DNA of 64,000 nucleotides from Candidatus Gastranaerophilales bacterium (GTDB lineage: Bacteria; Cyanobacteriota; Vampirovibrionia; Gastranaerophilales; Gastranaerophilaceae), in contig CALUUI010000006.1 in assembly GCA_944323925.1 (NCBI GenBank), positions 27,886 to 91,885 on the forward strand, given 5' to 3'. The stretch's first letter is position 1; each line of letters opens with the position of its first letter. The position numbers and the translations under genes are program-made. Under the pieces are notes generated by a model that was given only the letters and a program-made list of their open reading frames with translations, was not told the DNA's origin and ran no database searches. This document shows positions 44,134 to 53,531 of this stretch, piece by piece.

Positions 44134-47100
44134 TTATGGAAGATTAAAAAGTATGCTTGGAATTCTGTCTTCAAGTTTATTAAATGATTTAATTTTTGTG
44201 CTTACTGTAAAATATAATTTCTTTTTAGCACGTGTTATTGCAACATATAAAAGTCGGTAGTTTTCAGCTAACGAAAATTCTTTTTGTTCGAGGTCTGTTT
44301 TTTCTTTGTAATTTTTAGATAATGCTTTAACTTCTTCAATAAATAGTGAAGATGTCTTTATTTGATATGACTCAGGCAGCAGTGGGAAATCTTTTTCATT
44401 TAATGATGGAATGAATACATAATCAAATTCATCGCCCTTAGATTTATGTAAAGTCATTATCTGAACCTGCCCCCCAAGGTTTTTAGTTTCATCCTCTTCT
44501 GAGAAAAACTTAAATCCGCTTAATGAATTTCTTTTTGATAGTTCATCTAATCGTTCTTTTACATAATACCAATCATTATTTAATGTACTGATACGTTTAA
44601 CCAGAGTTGAAATTAAATATACGTTTGAGCGTTCTATTTCTGATGAAAAATAATGGAGTCCGACTTTTATTGTAAATTCTTCAGGCTCTAGGGACGCTGA
44701 ATTAAGCCAATAATTCATATCCCAATGGAATTGACCTAAATTAGGCGATGCAATTTCATCACAAGAAAGTTCTATAAATGGTCGTTTGCAACTCCTTATT
44801 TCTTCTTGTGCTCGTGGTGGGTAAAAACCGTAACTTGATAGTAATTCATAGATTTCTGCTAACTGTTCGTTATTGTATGGGTCGATAATAAATTTTATTA
44901 TTGCAAAGATTATTTTAAATACTGCTTTTTGTTCAAGTTTATCACTTCTGGTGATTGTCTTAAATCCGGCATTATTTATAAATTCTGTCCAATTTGCAAC
45001 TTGATAATTTGCCCTTAAAAGAATTCCGACAGTTGCATCTTTATTATCTGCAAAAATGTTTTTTATTGTTTTTAAAATGTAATTTTTTTCTGCGTTAGAA
45101 TCTTCAAAGATTTTTTTTATAACAGGATTTTGTGAGATAGGATTTTTACCTTCAACTCCCTGCATTTTAATATCAAAAAATGCTTGTGGTAAAGCTGTTT
45201 TTCCATATTCAACAAGCCCGTTTGCACAGTCCATAACTCCTTGTGCGCATCTTTGTGAATGATCCATATTTACTCGGGTTTGGGCGTTTGTTATAAAGTC
45301 TCTAAAGCCTTCTACGTCTGCATTAGAAAATGTGGTTGTTATTGCTTGGTTTATGTCGCCGCAACGAATTAAGTTCTTGTGTTTTCCGCTTAGTAGTTTT
45401 AACAATCGCTGTTGTACGGAAGATGAATCCTGAGCCTCATCTTCTATTACATACTCACAGATATTTTGGTAATATTCAAGAATATCAGAATTTTCTTCCA
45501 GTAATTTTACTGATAAAAGTAGTATATCATCATAATCAATTAGGTTGTTTTCCTTCAATTCTTGTTGATATGATTTATAAAAATCCAAGAATTTTATCAG
45601 TTTTTTGTTGCTGATATTTTGTAATGTGTAATCTTCTCCAACTTGGAATTTCATAATCGAAATTGCTTTCGTAAAATCTTCAATCTCTGTTTTGGTAAGT
45701 TTAATATTAATATTATTAATAATTTTTCCACGTTGGGTATCATCACAAATATCGAAATCTGAGTCAAGCCCAAGTCTTTCATAGTTTGCATTCTCTTTTA
45801 AAATCCTTAACGCAAGGCCGTGTATTGTACTAATGTTTGGTAATTGGTTACTTTCAGGAAATATATTCTTAATCCGTTCTCTAAAGTTTCTTGCGGCTGA
45901 ATCCATATATGTTAGTACAAAAATGTTATCTGGATTAACTTTTTTCTCCATTAATTTAACAATAAGCGCTAATAAAATAAATGTTTTTCCGGCTCCAGGA
46001 ACTGCTGAAATAGCCATTGTTCCGTTATTGTAACTAAGTACAGGCTTTTGATCTTCCCTTGGTTTTATTTCGTAGCTACTTTTAGAATTGTTTTCTGTAT
46101 TATTACAAGAAATATAACCTTCTATTCCTCCGAAATTCTCTGCACCTAATGTATCAAACAGGCTTGAATAGGCGTATATGTGCTTTGTTGCTAATAAGGT
46201 TAATTTTCTGAGTATTCTTGCAGTTTTTTCCTTTGATAATAGAAGCTCATCTTCTATTGTGAAACTCCCTTTATTCCATCCGGCTTGAAACACCCACGCA
46301 TTATATAATGGACCTGTATCACTTTTTATCCATTCATTTGATGTTATATCAAGCCAGAATTGATACTTTGTTTGTATTTTGAAATCTATTAGTTTTTGCG
46401 GCGTTGAAATGATTATTCCGTCTAAATCAAGTTCGGTAAATGATGGGTTTTCTGATATTATTGAACGTTCTATTTGTTCAATTATTTCCTTATTTGTTAT
46501 CTTCAATCCAGCTTGTTTTACCCCTTCAAATCCCCTTAACTGCTTTATAAAAAAGTTAAATTTCTCTATATTATTTGGATTTATATATCCTGTTAATTCG
46601 TAAAATAACTTTGTAACTTTTTCGGATAAAGGGATGTCTGTTTCTCTTAATTCTTTTGCAAGGGTTAAGAATTTTTGATAATTTTCATTGCTTTTCGAAA
46701 TTTCAATTTCAGGTATTTCACCTTTTTCTTTGAAGTTTATAATAAGTTCTTTTGAATTTTTTAATGGAATATTTAAAAAATCAGAAATAATATTTCGAAA
46801 TTCAAATTCGCTTATTCCTATTCCTTCAATAAGTTTTAAAATATTGATGCAAGATTTTATTAAAGGATTTTGTATAAGTTTTTCACTACCTGATAAAAAA
46901 ATACAATTTATAGGAGCGAGAGATTCTTTTAAAGTAAACTTAAGTAGTTCGTCTTGTATAGGCGTAATTATTGAAATTTCTTGAGGTAAAGTTCCGGAAT
47001 CTAATAATTTTTTGATTTCGCAAAGCGCAAAATCAACCATTTGAGCACGTTTAGGTAGTGCATAAATAGTGAAATTTTTTAATAACTTTTGTTCATTTGT

Positions 47101-47940
47101 TTTAACATTATTAAATATAATTTCTGCATCGCTTTCATCTGGTGTAAATTTATTTTGTGGAGTTTCATTAAAAATTTCAGCTAGTCTTGAAGCTGCGCTT
47201 GTATCTGCGCTTAAGTATCCGGCTCGGCTAGAACCTTTTTCATCAAAACATATATAATGATACTTAAGTTGTTTCGAAAGAAATTCTATAAAATCAATAC
47301 AAACAGGTGGCATTTCATCTGCATCATCAACAATAAGGTATTCAATATTTTTAAAATAATCAGTATTTTTATATATATAATTGAAAATTTGAATTTGTCT
47401 TAAATAGTCAAAAGCCCTATATTCCAGAGTTTTATGATTGAAAATTTTTAACGCTCTGGCTGCATCATCAGAAAATGATTCTCTTAGAATTTCACTACGT
47501 TTTTTTATTTCTTCTTCACTAAGATTATTTTGCACAATTAAAGAATATCTTCTAAAAAGTTGGTGAAGTAATGAGTGTTTAGAGTTGTAACCTTCAAATT
47601 TTAAATCATTTATTATATTTTTTAATATAAACTGAGAAGGCTCCATTCCCGTACTATTAGGTAGTATAACGGAATTTGAATTCGGAATTTTATTCTCTAA
47701 TATTCCCCAATTATCAGCTATAGTATTGTATACTAATCCAAAAAAACTATATACTTGGATTTTTTCTATGTAATTTACATTACTGTCTATAAGAAATTCA
47801 TTTATAAATTCATTTTTTGCTTTACCATTTTGCAAAATTATTAGAACTTTAGATGCATTAATCCCCTTATCCAGCAAAGATTTGAACTCGTTGACTAATA
47901 CTTTAGTTTTAGATTTATCACCATAAATATTTAGTAACAT
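44134..47940 (-). CDS. Two-part UvrD/AddA-type DNA helicase with degenerate N-terminal half
   Basis: A 1268-residue protein. The C-terminal half (about 630-1268) is an intact superfamily I helicase: Walker A SAVPGAGKTF with K652, IEDEAQD with D834-E835, VNMDHSQR, IMTLHKSKGDEFDYV and LLYVAITRAKKKLYF. The N-terminal half (1-600) looks like a second, inactivated UvrD-like module: no Walker A is visible and the would-be Walker B is YLIVDDADE. This resembles the AddA/AddB split in a single chain. No nuclease motif or partner gene is nearby. A TATAAT lies 6 bases before the ATG, implying leaderless translation. Likely role: recombination repair. Confidence 0.85.
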   Translation of the reverse strand: MLLNIYGDKSKTKVLVNEFKSLLDKGINASKVLIILQNGKAKNEFINEFLIDSNVNYIEKIQVYSFFGLVYNTIADNWGILENKIPNSNSVILPNSTGMEPSQFILKNIINDLKFEGYNSKHSLLHQLFRRYSLIVQNNLSEEEIKKRSEILRESFSDDAARALKIFNHKTLEYRAFDYLRQIQIFNYIYKNTDYFKNIEYLIVDDADEMPPVCIDFIEFLSKQLKYHYICFDEKGSSRAGYLSADTSAASRLAEIFNETPQNKFTPDESDAEIIFNNVKTNEQKLLKNFTIYALPKRAQMVDFALCEIKKLLDSGTLPQEISIITPIQDELLKFTLKESLAPINCIFLSGSEKLIQNPLIKSCINILKLIEGIGISEFEFRNIISDFLNIPLKNSKELIINFKEKGEIPEIEISKSNENYQKFLTLAKELRETDIPLSEKVTKLFYELTGYINPNNIEKFNFFIKQLRGFEGVKQAGLKITNKEIIEQIERSIISENPSFTELDLDGIIISTPQKLIDFKIQTKYQFWLDITSNEWIKSDTGPLYNAWVFQAGWNKGSFTIEDELLLSKEKTARILRKLTLLATKHIYAYSSLFDTLGAENFGGIEGYISCNNTENNSKSSYEIKPREDQKPVLSYNNGTMAISAVPGAGKTFILLALIVKLMEKKVNPDNIFVLTYMDSAARNFRERIKNIFPESNQLPNISTIHGLALRILKENANYERLGLDSDFDICDDTQRGKIINNINIKLTKTEIEDFTKAISIMKFQVGEDYTLQNISNKKLIKFLDFYKSYQQELKENNLIDYDDILLLSVKLLEENSDILEYYQNICEYVIEDEAQDSSSVQQRLLKLLSGKHKNLIRCGDINQAITTTFSNADVEGFRDFITNAQTRVNMDHSQRCAQGVMDCANGLVEYGKTALPQAFFDIKMQGVEGKNPISQNPVIKKIFEDSNAEKNYILKTIKNIFADNKDATVGILLRANYQVANWTEFINNAGFKTITRSDKLEQKAVFKIIFAIIKFIIDPYNNEQLAEIYELLSSYGFYPPRAQEEIRSCKRPFIELSCDEIASPNLGQFHWDMNYWLNSASLEPEEFTIKVGLHYFSSEIERSNVYLISTLVKRISTLNNDWYYVKERLDELSKRNSLSGFKFFSEEDETKNLGGQVQIMTLHKSKGDEFDYVFIPSLNEKDFPLLPESYQIKTSSLFIEEVKALSKNYKEKTDLEQKEFSLAENYRLLYVAITRAKKKLYFTVSTKIKSFNKLEDRIPSILFNLP

Positions 47941-47952
47941 ACTCTTATTATA
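47938..47952 (-). promoter_or_regulatory. -10 box giving a probably leaderless helicase mRNA
   Basis: On the minus strand TATAAT (47947-47952), then AAGAGT, then the ATG at 47940. The spacing is the same 6 bases seen for ruvC and dnaX. Confidence 0.55.
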
Positions 47953-48068
47953 CTATTTTATGCTAAAAATGGATTAATTATCTTGCATAAAATTAAATTT
48001 TTGTTTACAATATGAACTGTAAGAAGAATGGCTTACACGAAGATAGAAGTAAACAAGGAGAAAACAAA

Positions 48069-48287
48069 ATGGCAACAAGAGAAAAAAACATTCAACAAGA
48101 AATCATCAATGCAGCAGGTCAAATCTATAACTACCTTTCTGACAAGGGTGAAGTTTCTATCAACAAAATGACTAAAGATTTAGACTTAGATGGTAATTTT
48201 ACAGCTATGGGTCTTGGATGGTTATCAAGAGAAGATAAAATTGACTACACTCCAAAAGCTAAATCAGTTACTGTAAAGTTAAGATAG
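48069..48287 (+). CDS. Winged-helix protein of the DUF2582 type
   Basis: A 72-residue protein starting MATREKNIQQEIINAAGQIY. The fold (helix, YNYLSDKGEVSINKMTKDL, GLGWLSREDKIDY and a final beta wing) fits small winged-helix proteins of the DUF2582 family. I start at ATG 48069, where AAGGAG lies about 8 bases upstream; a longer frame from 48012 has no site. TACAAT at 48005-48010 could be its -10 box, giving a leader of about 50 bases. Putative DNA binding; target unknown. A strong terminator follows. Confidence 0.85.
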   Translation: MATREKNIQQEIINAAGQIYNYLSDKGEVSINKMTKDLDLDGNFTAMGLGWLSREDKIDYTPKAKSVTVKLR

Positions 48288-48305
48288 TTTTAGAAAAGTT
48301 TTTGA

Positions 48306-48347
48306 TAAAAAGCCTGTCTGAATTCCTGTTCAGACAGGCTTTTTGCT
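48306..48347 (+). terminator. Strong intrinsic terminator
   Basis: AAAAAGCCTGTCTGAA paired with TTCAGACAGGCTTTTT; also serves the convergent membrane-protein gene. Confidence 0.9.
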
Positions 48348-48377
48348 GGTTTTAAATTTGTATAATTTTTGAATTTT

Positions 48378-49250
48378 TTATTCTTGATTTTGTGTTAAAA
48401 AATAGAATCTCGTATAAATATATTGAAATAAAATTATAATAAAAGAATTGATAATAAATCCTAACGAGAATCTTATTCCTAATCCTAAGCTATTTTCGGG
48501 AGAAAGAGCGAAAGGGTTAATTATTAGAAAAGAAATTAATACTTGTACAAGATAAGCAATTATATTGCTAAATAGAATTGTTATCATTGATAAAATAGTA
48601 AGTTGTATAAAATTATTTTTAATAAAGCGAAATGCTCGTCGTAGAATTTCCCAAAAGCCCAAAAAACGATTAAAAGCATAGTGTTGAATTATGATATTTG
48701 AAAGTAAAATGTAGGTTACAAATACTACACTTTGAATAATGAGTAAAAAGAGGTTAGTTGTTGCAGTAAAAAAATTGTATATCTTTAAATTCATTTCTGC
48801 AAACATAATCATAGCAGTAATTGCAGTAAAAGCGAGCATTATAATAAGATATCCTATAAGAAATCGAAAATAACTCCATTTTTTTCGGTTAACATCTGAA
48901 ATATAAAAACTAAGATTTGCAATGGCACGGTTATCATAGATATCTCTTGCCAGTAAATTTGTACTGCATAAAACAACAAAAAATTTCCATATAGAAAATG
49001 ACAGAATGATTGCTCCTGCAAGTGATAAAATAAAGTAAATCCATCCGTCAGGTGTATTCATAACATTTATCATTTCTCTATATTCTAATACCGGAACGAG
49101 TGCTAATAATAAAATTCCAAAAAGTTGTCCGATTACCGGAAAGATGATATGTTTAATACTTAATTTTAAGGTAGATAGAAATGCAAGCCATCCTATAATA
49201 AAAACAGATAAAATATTTTCTTTTTTAATAATAAATTCTTGGTTATTCAT
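48378..49250 (-). CDS. Six-helix membrane protein of unknown function
   Basis: A 290-residue inner-membrane protein with six or seven hydrophobic helices and short basic loops (DVNRKKWSYFRF, FLGFWEILRRAFRF). The ribosome site GGAGGA lies 7 bases before the ATG. Proteins of this general shape occur as DUF975-like or glycerophosphoryl-diester-associated membrane domains, but I cannot assign it to one. No catalytic or transport motif is visible. It follows the PilM-PilN-PilO genes on the same strand, separated by a terminator, so probably independent of them. Confidence 0.7.
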   Translation of the reverse strand: MNNQEFIIKKENILSVFIIGWLAFLSTLKLSIKHIIFPVIGQLFGILLLALVPVLEYREMINVMNTPDGWIYFILSLAGAIILSFSIWKFFVVLCSTNLLARDIYDNRAIANLSFYISDVNRKKWSYFRFLIGYLIIMLAFTAITAMIMFAEMNLKIYNFFTATTNLFLLIIQSVVFVTYILLSNIIIQHYAFNRFLGFWEILRRAFRFIKNNFIQLTILSMITILFSNIIAYLVQVLISFLIINPFALSPENSLGLGIRFSLGFIINSFIIILFQYIYTRFYFLTQNQE

Positions 49251-49315
49251 AAAATTCCTCCACGAGGAAGGATAACATTTTTTTTACTAAAAGCCTATAG
49301 CCAAATGTATAGATA

Positions 49316-49349
49316 TAAAAAAAAGACCGTTTAACGGTCTTTTTTTTAA
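49316..49349 (-). terminator. Intrinsic terminator after pilO-like gene
   Basis: GACCGTTTAACGGTC flanked by A- and T-runs, active in both directions; it ends the PilM/N-PilO operon. Confidence 0.85.
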
Positions 49350-49361
49350 TCAATGAAATTA

Positions 49362-49964
49362 TTATTCGATATCTAAAGGTTTTTCGATATCAGTATGAGA
49401 ATAAAGCCTGATAGAAAAGTCTGTTAGCAAGATTCTCTTATCTGTAGCATAAGGTTCTATATGAATATTATTAAATTTAAGATAATAAGCATATTGGAAC
49501 AGAGTTTCTATAAAGTTTCTTAAGTCTCTATAATTAGAAATCAATTTCATATCTAAATCACAAACGAAATAATTTTCTTTTCCACCTTCTGTGACAAATT
49601 TGTCATCGTTAGGGTAATATTTATAATCAATAGAACGAATTTTAATATTATTTTGTTTAGCAAGGTCAATAATGTCAGTATATAGAGTGAAAAATAAACT
49701 TTCATTATCAATATCAGCTTCATTTGGATAATAAATTTTCTTAGAAGATTCTGAAGAAACATTTTTAAGTAGTTTTAACTTTTGGTTAACTACAGCGAGA
49801 CTTTCTTGTGCTTTAGCTAGTTTAGCTTGAACGCTATCATATTCATCCGTAATTTGCACTTTCTTATCATATAAAGGAACAATTACATTGTAAGAACCAA
49901 ATAATGCTCCACATAATACTAAAACTACAACAATTGCAGGAAGATATTTTTGATAATTTTCCAT
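49362..49964 (-). CDS. PilO-like type IV pilus assembly protein
   Basis: A 200-residue bitopic membrane protein: one helix near the N-terminus (LPAIVVVLVLCGALFGSY, 9-26), a periplasmic coiled coil (YDSVQAKLAKAQESLAVVNQ) and a ferredoxin-like C-terminal domain (LISNYRDLRNFIETLFQYAY). This layout is that of PilO, which pairs with PilN in the inner-membrane alignment complex of type IV pili or type II secretion. It starts 8 bases after the PilM-PilN fusion gene. PilP and PilQ are not visible in the window. Assignment rests on topology and context. Confidence 0.7.
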   Translation of the reverse strand: MENYQKYLPAIVVVLVLCGALFGSYNVIVPLYDKKVQITDEYDSVQAKLAKAQESLAVVNQKLKLLKNVSSESSKKIYYPNEADIDNESLFFTLYTDIIDLAKQNNIKIRSIDYKYYPNDDKFVTEGGKENYFVCDLDMKLISNYRDLRNFIETLFQYAYYLKFNNIHIEPYATDKRILLTDFSIRLYSHTDIEKPLDIE

Positions 49965-49972
49965 ATTAATAC

Positions 49973-51667
49973 CTATTCTTCTTTATTCTTTTTCTTTTTA
50001 CCTTTAGCAGCTTTTTGAGCTTTTTCAGCTTTGCTTTTTAATATTTTATTTAATTCTTTAGGAGATTTGTCAGAAATCATGAATTCATAAAAATCAGCAT
50101 TTGTAGATAAAATAATATCATTAGAGTTTTCAGTAAATTCGTCTAGTAATCCTGAAGATTCTCCGTTTTCAGGTAGTTCTTTATCATCTAAAATTGTTAA
50201 ATCAGAGCTAGCTGAATTAATTGAATAATTAGCAAGCGCTAATTTTTGTAATTTTAAATTAGAATCAGAAACACTATCCTTAATATTCCTGTAGAAAGTA
50301 TAAATACTTTCTATATTGTCAGCATTTCCTTCCATGTTGATGTAATCATCACAAATGGTTAAAGAATTAAGCCAAAGTTTCTTTGGCATATCACGTCCAA
50401 GCAAATCTATGTAATTATAAAATGCAGTGTTTTTAACGACTCCAATTCTAATTTCGTCTTGTTCAGAGAACACATCTGCAGAAATTAATCCTTCATATTT
50501 TTTGATTTGTTCTTCTGTTTGCTTTAATTTTGATTTCGCGGCATCACAATCAGCTTGAATTTTATTACATTCACCATTTAAGTACATATATAAGCCAATT
50601 GCAGGAATAAGAATAATTAATAATATAATAATGCCCCATTTAATTAAAAATTCATTGGAGAGAACAATTGTTTGCCCGTTAAACTTAAATTGAGGCGGTT
50701 GTTGATTCCAATAAACATCACCTAATTCTTCATTAAAAAGGTTAAAATGGAATAACTTTTCATCTTGAATACAAGTTCCGACTAAATCTAAAGAAATATT
50801 TTTAACATCTTCTTCTGATAAATCAGGAGCTTCAATAAATGAGTCATTTCCAAAAGAATTTGCTTCAAGAAATACAATAGCATTATTATATTTAATTTTA
50901 GTTGATAACATTTCAGCCGAAACATTATCAGTTCTTGATATAATAAACAGATATTTAGCAGGGATTTTTTCGATATACGCAGCCATAGAACTTGCAACCA
51001 TATCACAATTTGCAGCAGTGTCCGCATAATCATACATCATCTGTTCTTCTTTGTATTCAATTAAACTTTCTCCGTTTAATGCGAGTAACCTTGCAGCGCT
51101 ATTATCAACCATTAACATTAACCAAGTTGTATCAGGCTGTGCTTGAACTTTACCGGTTGCAATAAGTGCTCTAAATATTGCAGAAACAGAAACATCAATT
51201 GATTCAATTTTATATCCTAAATCTGCAATTATCCGAGATGCTTCTTGAATTATTGAATATACAGCAACAGTGTAAGCTACAATTTTAGATTGTATCGTAA
51301 CACTTAACCCGGTAGTAACAACTAGCGGATCGTTATCTCTAAAAATTATATCTTTTTCGATAAGATTATTTGAGATTAACTGTTTAATGGACTCATCATT
51401 TTGAGATGCCATATAGTTACTAATTCCCATAGTAACAGTAGGCAACGTCATATAAATACTAGAACCTTTAATTGCACCAATTTCAGTTAATGCATCTTGT
51501 AACAATTCTTTAAATACATCCATATCTGGAATTACTGATTTTATTGTTACGACATCAAGATTTCTATGTGCATATTTAACAATATTCCCTGTTGATGGGT
51601 TTACCTCTGCAATTTCTAATCCCCTATCAGGCGTAATTGCTAATGCAATTATATTTTTTTTAGCCAT
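49973..51667 (-). CDS. PilM-PilN fusion protein (type IV pilus or type II secretion)
   Basis: A 564-residue protein joining two normally separate parts. Residues 1-310 look like the actin-like ATPase PilM/GspL (ALAITPDRGLEIAEVNPSTG; SIDVSVSAIFRALIATG). A transmembrane helix near 345-370 (WGIIILLIILIPAIGLYMYL) then leads to a periplasmic coiled coil and a PilN-type domain (about 375-490). A Lys-rich tail ends it. PilM binds PilN's N-terminal peptide in the cytoplasm, so fusion removes that contact. PilO follows. The ATG has no strong ribosome site. No pilin or ATPase gene is in the window. Confidence 0.7.
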   Translation of the reverse strand: MAKKNIIALAITPDRGLEIAEVNPSTGNIVKYAHRNLDVVTIKSVIPDMDVFKELLQDALTEIGAIKGSSIYMTLPTVTMGISNYMASQNDESIKQLISNNLIEKDIIFRDNDPLVVTTGLSVTIQSKIVAYTVAVYSIIQEASRIIADLGYKIESIDVSVSAIFRALIATGKVQAQPDTTWLMLMVDNSAARLLALNGESLIEYKEEQMMYDYADTAANCDMVASSMAAYIEKIPAKYLFIISRTDNVSAEMLSTKIKYNNAIVFLEANSFGNDSFIEAPDLSEEDVKNISLDLVGTCIQDEKLFHFNLFNEELGDVYWNQQPPQFKFNGQTIVLSNEFLIKWGIIILLIILIPAIGLYMYLNGECNKIQADCDAAKSKLKQTEEQIKKYEGLISADVFSEQDEIRIGVVKNTAFYNYIDLLGRDMPKKLWLNSLTICDDYINMEGNADNIESIYTFYRNIKDSVSDSNLKLQKLALANYSINSASSDLTILDDKELPENGESSGLLDEFTENSNDIILSTNADFYEFMISDKSPKELNKILKSKAEKAQKAAKGKKKKNKEE

Positions 51668-51781
51668 ATTGTATCCACTTCTCTTCCATCACTATTTTCT
51701 TTTATTATATAATAGGATAAAAGTTCTGTCTATATGTTAAGTCTTTTTAAACATCATACAAATGGATTAAATTGTGAAAAA

Positions 51782-52543
51782 ATGGAAAATAGTAGTATAG
51801 TTTATGGTAAAAATTCAGTAATAGAGGCGTTGAAGTCTAGCAAAAGAAACCTTAATCGAATAATGTTATCTAAAGCCTTAAGAGTTGATTCTAAGATTGA
51901 AGAGATAAAGGATTTAGCGATTAACAAAGGTGTTCCTTTTGTTTTTGTGGAGCGAGAGAAATTTGCAAAGTATACGGAGTATAATCATCAAGGAGTTATA
52001 GCGTTTGCTTCCCCAATAAAATATACGGAATTAGATGATTTTATTGAGATGCATCGTGAAAATTCTTCTCTTGTATTCCTAGATGGAGTAGAAGACCCTC
52101 ACAATGTTGGTGCAATTATAAGAACTTGTGTATGCGCAGGGATTAATGGGATAATATTACCAGCAAGACGTTCAGCACTAATTAATGAAGTAACCGAAAA
52201 AACTAGCGCAGGGGCTATCAATCATATTTCTATTATAAAAGTCAATAGTCCGGTTAATGCGATTCAGAAGTTAAAGGATAACAACTGGTGGGTAATTGCG
52301 TCTGATCATCATTCTAGTAATAATTACTATGACATTGATTTTTTAAATATGAATTTTGTCTTGGTGATGGGGGCAGAGCATTCAGGAATTTCTAAATCTA
52401 TTCTTAATTTGTCCGATTTTAAGGTAAAGATTCCAATGTTAACAGATTTTAATTCTTTGAATGTTTCAGCTGCTACGGGTATAATTATTTATGAATATGT
52501 AAGGCAAAAACTTACAGCGGAGAAAAAAAATGAGCAGAGATGA
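51782..52543 (+). CDS. rlmB: 23S rRNA 2'-O-ribose methyltransferase, TrmH/SpoU family (RlmB-like)
   Basis: A 253-residue SPOUT methyltransferase. The N-terminal substrate-binding region starts [16 protein letters not shown] (usual RlmB opening); the C-terminal knot has [30 protein letters not shown] and [20 protein letters not shown], which bind SAM. RlmB methylates G2251 of 23S rRNA. An upstream ATG at 51734 would add 16 residues not typical of the family; neither start has a good ribosome site. The divergent promoter region (TATATAATA) is shared with the pilM-N fusion. It overlaps rpoD by 14 bases. Confidence 0.9.
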   Translation: MENSSIVYGKNSVIEALKSSKRNLNRIMLSKALRVDSKIEEIKDLAINKGVPFVFVEREKFAKYTEYNHQGVIAFASPIKYTELDDFIEMHRENSSLVFLDGVEDPHNVGAIIRTCVCAGINGIILPARRSALINEVTEKTSAGAINHISIIKVNSPVNAIQKLKDNNWWVIASDHHSSNNYYDIDFLNMNFVLVMGAEHSGISKSILNLSDFKVKIPMLTDFNSLNVSAATGIIIYEYVRQKLTAEKKNEQR

Positions 52544-53531
52544 GTTAACAAAACTTAATATTATGGCTGATGAAATATCTGATGAGGATATAGATTTTGA
52601 TTCATTGGAGCCTGTTGAAGAGGATGATGATTTTATTAATATATCGGAGCCTAAAAATAGGGAAAATCTTTCTTCTGTAAATTCAGATGATTCAGTGAGA
52701 TTGTATTTACAGCAGATAGGTAAAATCCCATTATTATCTTCTAAGGAAGAATTAGAGGTTGCAAAAAAAATACACGATGAGCAATGTGAGTTATCACGAA
52801 AGATTTTAATAAATGCTAATTTAAGGTTAGTAGTTAGTGTTGCGAAGAAATATATAGGTCGTGGGCTTTCATTTTTGGATTTGATTCAAGAAGGAAATAT
52901 GGGATTAATCAAGGCGACAGAGAAATTTGATTACACAAAAGGTTATAAATTTTCTACATATGCAACATGGTGGATACAGCAATCTATAACCAGAGCAATT
53001 GCTGATAAAGCGAGAATTATAAGGTTGCCAATCCATTTAATCGAGTCGTTAAATAAAATAAAAAAGGCAACTATAGATTTAACAACAGAGCTTGGAAGAA
53101 TTCCTGTAAAACAGGAGATTGCTGATAAATTAGGAATTTCAGTTAACAAATTAATGTCTATTGTTAAATCGGCACAGTCTACGATTAGTATTGATACACC
53201 AACGGGGCAAAAAGAAGATGCAAATAAAATTATTGACTACATAGTAGATGAATCTACCTTAGCGCCGGATTCTATAGTATCAAATGAAAGTCTTTTAGAT
53301 GATATCAAATTAATGTTAAATCAATTAAGCCCGAAGGAGCGGGATGTATTAATTTTACGTTTTGGTTTGGATAATAATGGCGCCAAAAAGACTTTGGATG
53401 AGATTGGTTCTATATATGGAGTTTCTCGTGAAAGAATCAGACAGATTGAGAATAGAGCAATCTCGAAGCTAAAAAAATTATGTAAGAACAAAAACTTAAC
53501 ATCAGGATTGAAGAGTTATTTTAAAGACTAG
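52530..53531 (+). CDS. rpoD: RNA polymerase sigma factor, RpoD/SigA type
   Basis: A 333-residue sigma-70 factor. An acidic N-terminal stretch stands where region 1.1 would be and is too short to be a full one. Region 1.2: [21 protein letters not shown]. Region 2: [40 protein letters not shown] and [14 protein letters not shown] (-10 recognition). Region 3, then region 4: [19 protein letters not shown] (-35 recognition). It may be the main sigma factor or a group 2 homologue; the many TATAAT-type promoters here suit it. GGAG precedes the ATG inside rlmB. It overlaps the convergent TPR gene by 11 bases. Confidence 0.93.
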   Translation: MSRDELTKLNIMADEISDEDIDFDSLEPVEEDDDFINISEPKNRENLSSVNSDDSVRLYLQQIGKIPLLSSKEELEVAKKIHDEQCELSRKILINANLRLVVSVAKKYIGRGLSFLDLIQEGNMGLIKATEKFDYTKGYKFSTYATWWIQQSITRAIADKARIIRLPIHLIESLNKIKKATIDLTTELGRIPVKQEIADKLGISVNKLMSIVKSAQSTISIDTPTGQKEDANKIIDYIVDESTLAPDSIVSNESLLDDIKLMLNQLSPKERDVLILRFGLDNNGAKKTLDEIGSIYGVSRERIRQIENRAISKLKKLCKNKNLTSGLKSYFKD

